From Liquidambar formosana (Eukaryota > Streptophyta > Magnoliopsida > Saxifragales > Altingiaceae), in contig CM077831.1 in the NCBI GenBank assembly GCA_039720395.1, forward strand, positions 15,120,982 to 15,184,981: a stretch of DNA of 64,000 nucleotides, in the 5' to 3' direction. The notes below the pieces were generated by a model. The model was not told where the DNA came from, made no database searches, and saw nothing but the letters and a program-made list of their open reading frames with translations. A program made the position numbers and the translations under genes. Shown piece by piece: positions 34,860 through 46,059 of the stretch (positions within the stretch are counted from its first letter, which is position 1; every line of letters starts with the position of its first letter).

Positions 34860-36030
34860 TGGTAAATATAAATAAGAGGTTTTAACTTTGATCTGTATTT
34901 ATTAAGTTTAAAACAACAAAATCATAAATTCTCACTGAGCTAACGACTAATGGAGGGAAATCAAATCCCGAACACAATGAGCATTTTAGACTCTGAAGCT
35001 GTTTATAGCACATTTACTCCTTGCCAGCATAGAATAGTCTTCAGTTTTTGTTATACACTTGTAAAGGTGGCAATGGCTTTCTCCTTCTAAGCAACACCTG
35101 TAGTTGGTAAGGCCCCTCACTCCTTCATACATTCATTTTGTATCTCTTGTGATCTTTGAAATTTTTTTTTTTTTATCAACATTTTTAACTTTGGATACTA
35201 GCTGCTTGTTAATTTTGGTTTAGACCTGGCTGCAACCATTTCTAAGGATCTCAGACACCTAATTTTTCTCTTAGCTTTCTGGTATGTAGAAACCCAATTG
35301 CTAGCAGAGCTGAACCATGAGCCCTTGCTAAGGATGGATCTGCTCTGTTCAAGATCACACGAATTCTAGTATGTCCCCTTTTATCAATTGTTAGTATCAA
35401 CCGTCTAGGCCACCCAGACCTTAGTTAGAAGGTAACCTGACTGACAAGCATTAGGCTGCTTCATAACAACTATGAAGAAGGGATTTCAGAGATCTTCGCA
35501 AAATCTCCGGGACTTGCAGAAACTGAAGCTTTAAGAGGTAGAGCTCATGGATTAGATTGCTTAAAAATAAGCATTATGATTTTTTCAAGCTAGAATGGAA
35601 ATTGGCTAAAACACAAGTGCACTCATGTGGATTAATACTCCTAACCAATATTGTAATGGCTTGGTCGGCCCTTGGATGTATACTGTTTTGTAACCACTGT
35701 CATGCTCTGTCTTCTTGGGGCTTAGTTTAGTTGGCTGTTCCCTGATGTTCAGGTTCAATAGTCTGGGTGTAATTTTATGTCATCATTTATAAATAAAAAT
35801 AATCTTCATTTGGAAAGCCAAAAAAAAAAAGAAAAAAAAAAAAGAGGACTGGCCTTTGAGGAAGAAAAATGGAAGTATGATTTCATTATATGGTTTTGAA
35901 TTCATACTCAGCTTGATGGGATGGATGTTTTCATAAGCTAAAATTTCTCTGAATGATGGCAATTGGGTTTAACAAGCATTTTGCAGAAGGGTGATCAATG
36001 TTTTTTTATCATTCCTCATTTTTTTTTATA
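34860..36030 (+). other. stretch between blocks A and B, possible LINE 3' end
   Basis: No gene. 35000-35820 reads like retroelement 3' untranslated sequence and ends AATAAAAATAATCTTC, then an A-rich tail (35821-35844). This suggests a truncated LINE insertion on the plus strand. No reverse transcriptase was found. Confidence 0.3.
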
Positions 36031-36383
36031 TATCTTTTAACATCTTTATATAAAATTTGACCGCACAAATCCATCCTTGAGAGGGAAGACATCAGGAAAC
36101 AAAAAATGGAATCAACAGCAAAAAGAATTAGAGCACAAGAGTTTACTATTGCTCCATGGTTTTGCTAATTTGAGGGAAACATATCAATATATCATTGGAG
36201 GCTATCAATATTCCAACAATTTGCATGAACGACATTAGCTGGAGAATTTTACTAGATTTCGTATGTATATAATGTAGGATTACATTCGACCATATTTAAA
36301 AAACAAAGCAACACACACAAAGGTAATGCAGACAGCATATTGCAACACAAGCAACCGCAAGACTCCAACATTACTGCTTGAAA

Positions 36384-36949
36384 TTAAGCATCGGACCATG
36401 TTACGTCCATCCAACCCCAGTTGTCACTAGGCACACCCAAGGCTTCCCAAACAGCTTTTGAGGCATCCACAATATCATTATCACATGGAGGTTGATAATC
36501 ATGGTCTTCATCACATCCCATAGTTGAGTCACATTCATCCACCACCATGGCCACCACGCTCCGCCCGTTGGCACTTATAGTGATGTTGTTTAAGCATCTT
36601 CCCTTCTTGTTAAACCATCCGGTTGATAGTGCCACGACCGGTGTGTTATCCGAGTGGTACTGGTTGTCACATTCCGATGGGCCTCCACCATCTCCACCCT
36701 TCTGAAAGCTGTTAATAGTGAGGTGTGCCTTGGTCTGCCTAGAGACGGATGGTGAACATGTGTAAGTCGGGTAAAGCTTCCCTTGAACACAGCAATCAGA
36801 GTCATTTTCTTTGTTGCATTGGCCAGGAGGGGGCTTCTTCCCCTAATTTTACCACTTGGCCGACAAACTTGAGCCTCAACACCCAAACAATCTGTAACAA
36901 GGAGTATGACTATTAGTAGAATAGATGCTTTTATGCAAGATTTCTTCAT
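36384..36949 (-). pseudogene. KWL6: kiwellin copy with a single 1-base frameshift
   Basis: 566 bp against 567 in intact copies. The signal peptide MKKSCIKASILLIVILLVTD and CRPSGKIRG are normal. Then one A of a coding-strand AAA run is missing (plus strand CTTCTTCCCC near 36836-36842, against CTTTCCCC in KWL4, 5 and 7). This shifts GKKPPPG into RSPLLA and truncates the product at 119 residues. Downstream the original frame is open to the end, and its last 83 residues match KWL5 except Ile to Val in MDVTWSDA. Being otherwise near-perfect, it is either a very recent pseudogene or an intact gene with a sequencing error. TATA box and GA leader are present. Confidence 0.9.
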
Positions 36950-37025
36950 TCTCTCTCTCTCTCTCTATCTCTCTTCCTGCTTTCTTGTGTTTAATGGTTG
37001 ATGCAGAGGAGTATTTCCAAGTGGA

Positions 37026-37033
37026 TATTTATA
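37026..37033 (-). promoter_or_regulatory. TATA box of KWL6
   Basis: Minus-strand TATAAATA about 80 bases upstream of the start codon, the same form as KWL4. Confidence 0.55.
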
Positions 37034-39780
37034 ACAACTGCCCAATCAAATTTACCCAATGTTGTGCCTAGAACTACGAATATACCTGCTCAATGTGTCT
37101 TTTATATGTGTAGTTGTATGATCCCAAATAAGGGCCCTGATATTCTAGAGAAAAAAAAAAAAGGCAATTATGCTGCTCGTCTTTACTAGGAAAGAACAAT
37201 CAAAAGCATCAAACTGATTGTTCAAACAATCAGCATACCATCTATCAGCATAACTGCCACGGCCCTATGAATTATATTTAACAAAAAAAAAAAAAAAAAA
37301 AAAAAATCATTTTTGTAAGTTATGATCTCCAAATTCAATTCATGCCATTGTTGGTTTCCTTGATCAATTTAGAATGATGAAGCTGATATCCTAGATAAAA
37401 ACTCAACGCATCTGCTTACTTTAGATGATTGTTTTATCTTATCACCGTCTTTATCACAGTCTTGTTCACTTGCCTAATTTAAAATCAACCAGTGTTGCGT
37501 CGAGGCAACACAACTTGGGTTGTACCGTGAAAAAAAAACCATAGAAATTTCTCTTGTACGTATAGTAGAGGACAGAGTATTAGTCTTTAGATAAAAATGT
37601 GTCAGCACTATCAAATACCAATTTAACATATGGTTGACTATTGTTAGTATAGTTTGCACATTTAATAGTGAGCATAGATGGTTGTTCTGCTTTCAGAATT
37701 TCACTTTGGATATAGACTTGCATAATAGTGTTTTGGGAATTTTGAATGTGACCTTCCCTTCTAGTCTTCTGCAATAACGGGACATTTTGTCGTCAATGGA
37801 TGCCTCTCCAGCCCTCAACAATTTGTCCTAGTAATTTTTTAAAGAACTTACAAAAATTATCCATGTTCAGAAGTGAACTCATATCATAACAACACAATAA
37901 TTTTGTTCCTGTAAAATGAATTTAAAACTCAATACTAAAATTAACAATGAAATCTGTGGAGTATCAATGTATTTTTTTTTTTTTTTTTTTTTTTGGGGAA
38001 TCTATTTTTTAAAATATTCATCACACTGCGTCAATCAGAAAAGTGAGAGGTGAATTTACAGCAAGGGCAGGATGTGTGGAAACATTGGTTATTGGGGAAT
38101 ACCTTTGATACTATTCTTGCAGAATTAGTCCCCTTTTGCAACTTACGGGTCCAGTCTGTCATTGATTTGATGCTTGAATTTATTTACTTCAGTAGGGAAA
38201 ATTCTAACTTCAATTAACCAACCACAGTGGACGACGGAGCGTATTGATATTTTTGCAGATGAATGGACATTCAGTGTGATTCACTGCTCATGATTTCTAC
38301 TCCTGTACATCCTATTATGTTCAGGTTGAACCAGAAAAAGAGAGCCCAAAGGTGTTGCAGATTAGAGGAGCATCCATGGTTTCAAGTCTGACTCAATCTT
38401 CCTTTGACTCAATCTGAGCCATCTTTGATGAAGAAGGGGTTGTTATTGAAATTTTAAAACAACTGGAACTGTGCAGAAGACAATCCAAAGGCCAAACTTT
38501 CTGATGGGGTACCTGGGCTATTTTGTCCATGCAATACTCCACAGCAATATAAATCCTAGGCTTTTTCTGGCTAGTCTTAATTCTTTCTATAGATCTCATA
38601 GAAGGTAATAGTAAATATTTGAGATGGATGAATTTCATTTACGTTGAACTTTGATTCTTCAACTGACCATTTTTTTTTTCTTTTTTTGTGGAAGAGCATT
38701 ATTATACAAAACGTCCTGTAAGAAGTCTGGTAACGAGTATGATACAAAAGATAGCAAATCAAGGTCTCTGAGTAGCATAGATAGGCAAAAAAGCTAGTTA
38801 GTTGATACTTCATGGTAACAAAAGATGACTTCACACGCTTGAATTCGTGCAGGTATCTCTTGCAACAACATAAGGGGCTCTTACCTGGGCATCATATTAA
38901 AAGACACTAAATAATCTGTTTCGATATATATGAAGCACTATGATTTCTTAAAATACCATACCAGGGTTGCCTTTAGCTGCACCATCCACATTGATTTTTA
39001 TATGGGACATATATATGTGGCAGTGAACTGGCATTTATTCAAATACTGCTGGAAATAATTGTAGCCAAAAGATTTGGTTTGTTGAAGTACAAAGGAGTAG
39101 GATATATATCTGAGATTAGAAACCCTAAGACTAAAACCTGGGGCTGATAACATTTCTGATCTTTCAGAGGCCTACTTCCTATCCAAAGATCATCCAATAA
39201 ACTGCTGCTGTTCCCATTCACAACAACCCATTTAATATTCTCATGCAAAATATAAAATCACTGTGACTCCATTTCCAAGCTCAAGAGTGGTGAGGTTTAG
39301 CGGTATCCCAAAAACCTGGGCTGAACATTTGCATAAGCTAAAAAATTTTCAAATGATGGAAAATGGTTATGACACGCATCCCATGGAACTGTAATTTTTT
39401 GGTTTTTTTCCCACTTCTTTAATACTCCCGTAGAATTTGAAGGCACAAGCCCATCCTCAAACCTAGTCATCGCAAAACAAAATAGGAATCGACATAAAAA
39501 ATATTAGCGGATGAGGATTGAATTCCTCCCTAGTTTTTTAATTTGAGGGAAAGCTATCAAATGAGACCAGCGATTTTTCTACAATCTGCAAGAACGAAAT
39601 GAACTAGAAAATTTTAAAGGATGTAATTAAATAATACACGTATATAATTTTTTTTTATTTTATTTAATTTACATTCAGCCATATTTATAAAACAAAGAAA
39701 CACACATAAAGGGCAAGACCTGCTACATATTGAAACGCAAGCAACCATAGACTCCAACACAACATAGTATTCAAAATTAA

Positions 39781-40344
39781 TTAAGCATCAGACCATGTTA
39801 TATCCATCCAACCCCAGTTGTCACTAGGCACACCCAAGGCTTCCCAAACAGCTTTCGAGGCATCCACAATATCGTTATCACATGGAGGCTGATAATCATG
39901 GTCTTCATCACATCCCATAGTTGAGTCGCACTCATCCACCACCATGGCCACCACGCTCCGCCCGTTGGCGCTTATAGTGATGTTGTTTAAGCATCTTCCC
40001 TTCTTGTTAAACCATCCGGTTGATAGTGCCACCACTGGTGTGTTGTCTGAGTGGTACTGGTTGTCACATTCCGATGGGCCTCCACCATCTCCACCCTTCT
40101 GAAAGCTGTTAATAGTGAGGTGCGCCTTGGTTTGACTAGACACGGATGGTGAACATTTGTAAATCGGGTAAAGCTTGCCTTGAACACAGCATTCAGAGTC
40201 ATTCTCTTTGTTGCATTGACCAGGAGGGGGTTTCTTTCCCCTAATTTTACCACTTGGGCGACAAACTTGAGCCCCAACATCCAAACAATCTACAAGGAGG
40301 ATGACTAGTAGGAGAATAGATGCATTTAGGCAAAAGTTCTTCAT
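39781..40344 (-). CDS. KWL7: kiwellin-family secreted protein
   Basis: Intact single exon of 187 residues. Signal peptide MKNFCLNASILLLVILLVDC, one residue shorter than in KWL5, with cleavage near DVGA|QVC. The mature protein is nearly identical to KWL5, and the last 100 residues are identical. Ten cysteines and the NNIT sequon are kept. Unlike the other minus-strand copies it has no GA tract before the ATG (CATTGCCTGCTAGC on the plus strand). Its upstream 500 bases resemble KWL4/KWL6 rather than KWL5, although coding and 3' flank follow KWL5. It forms the right gene of block B. Presumed apoplastic defence or ripening-related role. Confidence 0.94.
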   Translation of the reverse strand: MKNFCLNASILLLVILLVDCLDVGAQVCRPSGKIRGKKPPPGQCNKENDSECCVQGKLYPIYKCSPSVSSQTKAHLTINSFQKGGDGGGPSECDNQYHSDNTPVVALSTGWFNKKGRCLNNITISANGRSVVAMVVDECDSTMGCDEDHDYQPPCDNDIVDASKAVWEALGVPSDNWGWMDITWSDA

Positions 40345-40395
40345 TGCCTGCTAGCTTATGTTTAATGTTTGATGCAGAGAAGGATTTCAAGTGGG

Positions 40396-40403
40396 TATAT
40401 ATA
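40396..40403 (-). promoter_or_regulatory. TATA box of KWL7
   Basis: Minus-strand TATATATA within GCTGTTATATATACCCAC, 52 bases upstream of the start codon, giving a short leader. Confidence 0.6.
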
Positions 40404-42169
40404 ACAGCTGCCCAATCAAATTTACCCAATGTTGTGCCTAGAACTACGAATAAACCTGCTCAATGTATCATCTATATGTGTAGTGGTATGATCCCAAATG
40501 AGGGCAGTCTGATAATCTAGAGAAAAAAAAAAGGGTAAATATGCTGCTGGTCTTTACTAGGAAAGAACAATCAAAAGCATCAAACTGATTGTTCAAACAA
40601 GCAGCAAACCATCTATCAGCATAACTGCCACGGCCCTAAGAATTATATAAAAAAAAAATATGAGTCCTTTTTGTAAGTTATGAACTCCAAATTCAATTCA
40701 TGCTCTTGTTGGTTTCCTCGATCAATTTAGAATGATTAAGCTGATATCGTAAATAAAAATTAACTCAACGCATCTGCTACTTTAGAATTTAGATGGTTGT
40801 TTTATCTCCGGTCCTGTCCACTTGCCTAATTAAAAATCAACCAGTGTGGTGCGTCGAGGCAACGGTAATAGATCTACTGTGACATAAACCATAGGATTTT
40901 CTCTCGCAAATATGGTAAGAGGACAGAGTCTTAGTCTTAAATAAAAATGTGTCAGCGCTATTAAGTACTAATTGAACATATGCTTGACTATTAATATTGT
41001 TACTATAGTTTGCACATTTAATAGTGAGCAAAGTTGGCTCTTCTGCTTTGAGAATTTCACCCTGGAGTTGATATGCATAATAGTGTTCTGGGAAGTTTGT
41101 ATGTGATCTTCTCTTACAATAATGGACATTTTGTATACTGATTAGGGTCTCTTGTAGTGTATTTATAATACACGAAGGGACACCAATTGGTGGCCAATTG
41201 GCCATTCATAGAGTTGCATCTCTCCCATTCATCCAATGACATATGTGTGTGCATCCTACTACAGTGCACATCATTCCACATAACACATACGTCCCCGTGT
41301 GGGAAGTTATCTACTGCTCTTAAGAAGTGATACGGTGTCACACACCACACCATATCCTATTGAGATCACCTAATGGTCTTCACTTTATATTCGTAATCTT
41401 GGTGGCACCAATCAATGCCCTCAACAGTGTTTTACTCAACTTAGCTTGTATTTTTAATGCATTGACAATATACCTGCATTTGTTCCTCTAAAATGACTTT
41501 AAAACTCAATACTAAAATAACCAATGAAATCTGTAGTATCAATGTTTTTTCTCATTTGGAATCTGGTATTTCTTACCACCAATGCCACAGCATCCATTTT
41601 TAAAATATTCATCACATCGCATTAATCAGAAAAGGGAGGTGAAATTACCGTATGGGCAGGATGTATGGAAACTTTGGTTACTAAGGAATACCTTTGAAAC
41701 TATTTTTGCAAAAAGAAAATGTTTACATGACAGATTGTTATTGATAAAATTGATTTTAGCAATGACAGACAAATCATGACCACAAAAAATAGGTTAAAGG
41801 TGTGATAAAAAATCCACTCTTTATCTTTTTGTGGTCATTTGCAGAATTAGTTCATTTTTGCAACTTCTACTGCAGGCCCAGTTTGTCATTTAATTCATGC
41901 GTGTGTGGCAATTTCAAGTTAATAGAAACATAAGCAGTGTATATATTTTGCTATTACATAGCTGCTAGAATTCATTTAAATCGTTTCCAACTAGGGGAAA
42001 ATTCCCACTTCAATTTGCCAACCACAGTGGACAATAGGGTGCAGTGATATAATCTAAGCCAAAAGACTCGGTTTGTTGAAGTATAAAGGAGTAGGATATA
42101 ATTTTGTCACGTAAGAGAGAAATTGTTTGCGTTTTCACATTAACCAAAGCAAGTTAACAAACCAAATCG

Positions 42170-42426
42170 GGGAACCAAATAGAGCCCTAAATTTAAAATA
42201 AAAATAAAAAATAAAAACGTAGAAAAAAATTGGTCTTAGGGTTCTAATCTCATGTGTATAAATCCTATGGAGTTATGCTCCATTGCTCTTAATAGTGGCT
42301 GGAGTTCAAACAACTATTAAGAGCAATGGAGCATAACTCCATAGGATTTATACACCTGAGATTAGAAACCCTGAGACTAGTTTTTTTCTTTTTTGTTTTA
42401 TTACTTTAGGGCTCTATTTGGTTCCC
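42170..42426. mobile_element. near-perfect palindromic MITE, 257 bp
   Basis: Outer arms GGGAACCAAATAGAGCCCTA and TAGGGCTCTATTTGGTTCCC. Inner arms of about 48 bases (42252-42299 and 42317-42364) differ at one base (CATGAG against CCTGAG). The loop is about 16 bases. Its transcript would fold into a long hairpin. The low arm divergence indicates a young insertion. Confidence 0.85.
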
Positions 42427-42781
42427 GGATTTGAAGAAGGAAAATATATATATATATCTATATCTATATATATCTATATATATATATATAACGAATTGTA
42501 CTTTTCCTTATTTGGTAGCAATAGAAAATTGAAAGAAGAACAAGAATTGAAATAAGTTTGGCTTTGATATAATTTTTTTCTTTTGCTTTTGTTTTCTATC
42601 CTTCTTATGTTTTTTTTCCCTTCCTTTTTTGTTCTTTGGTAGAATCCTGGAACCAAATAAAGGGAAAAATAATTAGTTGTTCATCAAAGTGAGAAACCCT
42701 AAGACTAGTTAATCCTAGGGTTCACTTAAATAAATGATCCTTCCGATGCCTACTTCCTATCCAAACAGCTTCCCATACACT

Positions 42782-44131
42782 CAAGGGCGGAGGGAGGGGG
42801 GTGCCAAGGGGGCAGTTGACCCCCTTCACTCATTGGAATTTTTTTTTTAGTATACATATTTGCTTATATTTTTACATATGCCCCCTCTAAAATATATTTT
42901 TGCCCCTCTAAAATATATTTTTGACCCCTCTGATTTTATAATTGACCCCCCTTACTCTTCTCTCTTTCCTTTTTTTCCCCTTTATATAAATAGCTCTTAG
43001 TCTCTTATCCATGTTTTACTCAAGTTATGTCTCATGTCCTTGAGCTATGCCCCTTTTTGGTTTCATACATACATTATTTCATCAAATATATATATATATA
43101 TATAATGAATATTTAAGTTTTTGTGTTAATTATTAAGTTTAAACAATTTTCTTTGTTCTTGTTAATTTTTATTATATAAAGAAGGCTACTTCAAATGATT
43201 ATTTAATTTTGGGTAAAATACATTTGCACCCCCTGTGTTTTCTGACTATTACACTGAGATCTCCTATCTTTTCTGAAATTACACTGCCCTCCCCTACTTT
43301 AGAAAATAATATACATATTCATCCATCCGTTAACCAGCCGTTTAGATGGTTAACGGCTATTGCTGACGTCATGTAAAAAATGGGCTAAAATACCCATTTT
43401 ACCCTTATTGAAACCAAAACGCTGTGTTTGGCGTGGAGGCTACTGCCCCAAATCTGAACGAAGCCAACCTTCTCACCCTCAAGCCCTCTCACCCTTAAGC
43501 CCTAGAACCCAATCTCGCAGCCATAGCCATGGACGAAACTCTGCATTGACGGTGGCCAACACGGATGGCAGCAATGGAGTTACTGCGGTGGCGGCGGAGC
43601 GAGTGCTGCTGCTGCTTCTTCTCTTCTTCTTCTTTGTGAGAATGGGGGTGATGAGGACGGTGGTGATGGATCTGCTTCACCCAAAAATGGAGTCTTTGAC
43701 GCTCGCTGGAAAAAATGGAGTCGGTTTGGAGAGAAAAAAAAAAGAAAAAAAGAAAGAGATGAAAGAAAAGGGGAAACGAGAGGGAGAAGGAGCTTGCGGT
43801 GGGCTTCTGGCAGTGTGGGAAGGCATGATGGTTTGGAGGGAAAAAAAAATGAAAATAGAAGGGAGACGAGAGGGAGAAGGAGCTGCCGTGGCGACTGGCG
43901 AGCTGTGGCGGCGAGCTTTGGGTTTTTCTCAGAAAATGGGTTTGGGTTTGGTGTTGAGGGAGAGTGACAAGAAATGCTCGCCGGAAAAAATGGAGTCTTT
44001 AACGCTCACCGAAAAAAATGGAGTCCTTGACGTACGGATTTTTTTTTTTTTTTTTTCCTATTGCTGCATCTTCTTCCTCATCCTCCCTTTCTCTGTTTTT
44101 TCCCCCCTTGGTTTTCTTCTTCTTCTTCTCT

Positions 44132-44167
<36 letters not shown>

Positions 44168-44759
44168 TGTAGCAGATTTGGTTATGGGGTGCTCCGGCAG
44201 CAAACCCCCATCCCACCCACCCTCCCTCTGCACCACGATGCCGACCATGCCAAACGCCATCGTTTTGGCTTCACTAAAGATAAAATGGGTATCGTGCTTC
44301 TTCGCTGGAAAAAATGGAGTTGGCCGGCATTCGAGGTTGCTCCATCGACCGCTGTTCTTCTTCTTTCTTCCTCACCGTCGACGCACTCCCTCCCATCGGC
44401 GACCCCCATTCTTCCTTCTTCCTCTTCCCTCGTCTTTCTTTCTTTCTTTCTTTCTTTCTTTTTTTCTTTTTCTTTGCAAACCAACTCCCCACTTCGTCTC
44501 CAGCGAAACGACGCTGTTTTAAAGGAGGGCCAATTCGGTCATTTCACCATTCCATTTACTCCATTAGTTAAGCCGTTCTGATAAGGGGAGGTCAGTGTAA
44601 TTTCAGAAAGTATAGGGGGGTCAGTGTAATAGTCAATAAATATAGAGGGGGGTGTAGATGTATTTTACCCTTTAATTTATAGAGTTAGAAAGAAAAAAAT
44701 TAAATAGTTACATCCAAACAAAGTTGCCCCCCTAGGATAAATTCTTAGATCTGCCACTG
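42782..44759. mobile_element. hAT-like element carrying a nested MULE
   Basis: Ends CAAGGGCGGAGGGAGG and, inverted, CAGTGGCAGATCTAAG. Flanks CATACACT (42774-42781) and CACACATT (44760-44767) agree at 6 of 8. Subterminal GGGGGGCAGTTGACCCCC and GTTGCCCCCCTAGG match the 13829-14177 family. Removing 43211-44670 leaves an element of about 520 bp. Confidence 0.7.
43211..44670. mobile_element. non-autonomous Mutator-like element with GC-rich cargo
   Basis: Terminal inverted repeats of about 85 bp start GGGTAAAATACATTTGCACC and, from the right, GGGTAAAATACATCTACACC. The target duplication is TTTAATTTT (43202-43210) against TTTAATTTA (44671-44679), 8 of 9. The interior (43380-44560) is much richer in GC than the surroundings, with GGTGGCGGCGGAG-type codon-like sequence and several copies of CTGGAAAAAATGGAGT (about 43708, 43981, 44008, 44304). 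Long frames exist on both strands but are low-complexity, so I do not call a gene. It resembles a Pack-MULE with captured host sequence. Confidence 0.8.
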
Positions 44760-45007
44760 CACACATTGATGCTTTTCCTATTCCCAACAACCCATATATT
44801 TTGTATTCTCATACACAATATAAAATCACTCTGAATCCATTTCCAAGTTCAAATGTGATAGAAGTTTACCATTATACCAATAGTTTCACAAAGCCTAGGC
44901 TGATCGTCTACATAAGCTAAAAATTTTGCAAATAATGCGGCGTAGGGGAAATAGAACAAAAGAAGAGTGTTCTTCTTGTAAAACTAGAACAAAGAAAATT
45001 AAATTAA

Positions 45008-46055
45008 TCTATACTACTTATAAAAATATGAATGTAAGAAAAACTATTGATTGACTAATACACCCTTATTTTAATTTTTAAATACACAACTACCCACCCT
45101 TCTGCATATATAGAAAATATAGTAATATGAAAACTATAATTCTAAAACACATATCTTAATATATTCTAAAACACATACCTTAATATATAAAACACAAATA
45201 GGAATTCAAAGGAAACGGAAACTATAATTCCTATATAATAAATAGAAATATATAGGAATATGGAACTATAATTCTAAAACGACAGCTGAAACACATTCCT
45301 TAATATATTCTAAAACACCTATATAATAAATAGAAATATATAGGAATATGGAAACTATAATTCTAAAACAACAGCCAAAACACATTCCTTAATATATTCT
45401 AAAACACATACCTTAATATATAAAACACAAATAGGAATTCAAAGGAAACGGAAATTATAATTCCTATATAATAAATAAACAGCCGGACAGTAAATTCCAC
45501 TTTCTCTATTAAGAGTAGTTTCAACCTTCTCTCCACCTTTTCCATTAACGGCGACTTCTCCCTTCTCTGATTAACGGCGACTTCTCCTTTCTCTGGTAAG
45601 TTTTGCTCTACAAATCTATACTACTTATAAAAGGTTGAATCTCATAAAAACTTTTGAACGACCAATATACCCTTATTTTTTTGAAAAATACATATCTACC
45701 ATTTCTTTAATTGAAACACATAATAAACATTCTTATCATTTGGTAACAAATGAAAGTTAGATTTTAATTCAAACTCTTAACAAATTAAAGTTAGATTTTT
45801 ACTAAAATTCATTTTTTTAGAGCAACTATCAAGTTGCATGATAATATATATGAATATAAACTCTTTAAATATTCCGTTTTATGAAGAAAAAAAAAGTCTG
45901 AATATATATCTAAAGAGTTTTTAATCTTTCATTGTACTTTCGAATTTTAAACTTTATCTTTTTTGAACAAATATAAAATTTTTATGTATTTATTATTTTG
46001 TATAACTAATATTATTTAAAAATATTCATGTGCAACGCACGTGTGCTATATCTAG
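45008..46055 (+). mobile_element. Helitron, non-autonomous, with a second internal 5' end
   Basis: Begins TCTATACTACTTATAAAA after a host A (45007). Ends with the hairpin GTGCAACGCACGTGTGC and terminus CTAG (46055) before a host T, the classic 3' signature of plant Helitrons. A second TCTATACTACTTATAAAAGG starts at 45615 after an A, so two 5' ends share one 3' end. Between them, 45125-45480 contains two copies of an approximately 130-bp AT-rich segment (ACAAATAGGAATTCAAAGGA at about 45187 and 45428). No Rep/helicase. Confidence 0.85.
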
Positions 46056-46059
46056 TTTT

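Larger units (their letters stand above)
27200..34860. repeat. duplication block A (KWL4 + KWL5 with flanks)
   Basis: A two-gene segment that recurs as block B at 36030 onward. The left flank of KWL4 (GAATTAGAGCAAAAGAGTT, 27276) matches that of KWL6. The left flank of KWL5 (GTTTTTTAATTTGAGGGAAA, 30799) matches that of KWL7. The upstream DNA of KWL4 (29800-30790) matches that of KWL6 (38030-39340), and that of KWL5 (GGAAACTTTGGTTCCTAAG, 32580) matches KWL7. Anchor spacing KWL4-KWL5 is about 3.33 kb, and KWL6-KWL7 about 3.38 kb. Confidence 0.8.
36030..44940. repeat. duplication block B (KWL6 + KWL7 with flanks)
   Basis: Second copy of the two-gene segment. The block-wide match is interrupted by the 42170-42426 MITE and the 42782-44759 hAT. 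Flank sequence resumes at 44765 (TGATGCTTTTCCTATTCCCA), matching 30562 and 39203. Confidence 0.75.

Noticed and set aside
43360..44581. Long plus- and minus-strand frames (up to 270 codons)
   Set aside because: Low-complexity poly-K, poly-F and poly-S translations of purine and pyrimidine tracts inside the MULE, with frames on both strands and no domain.
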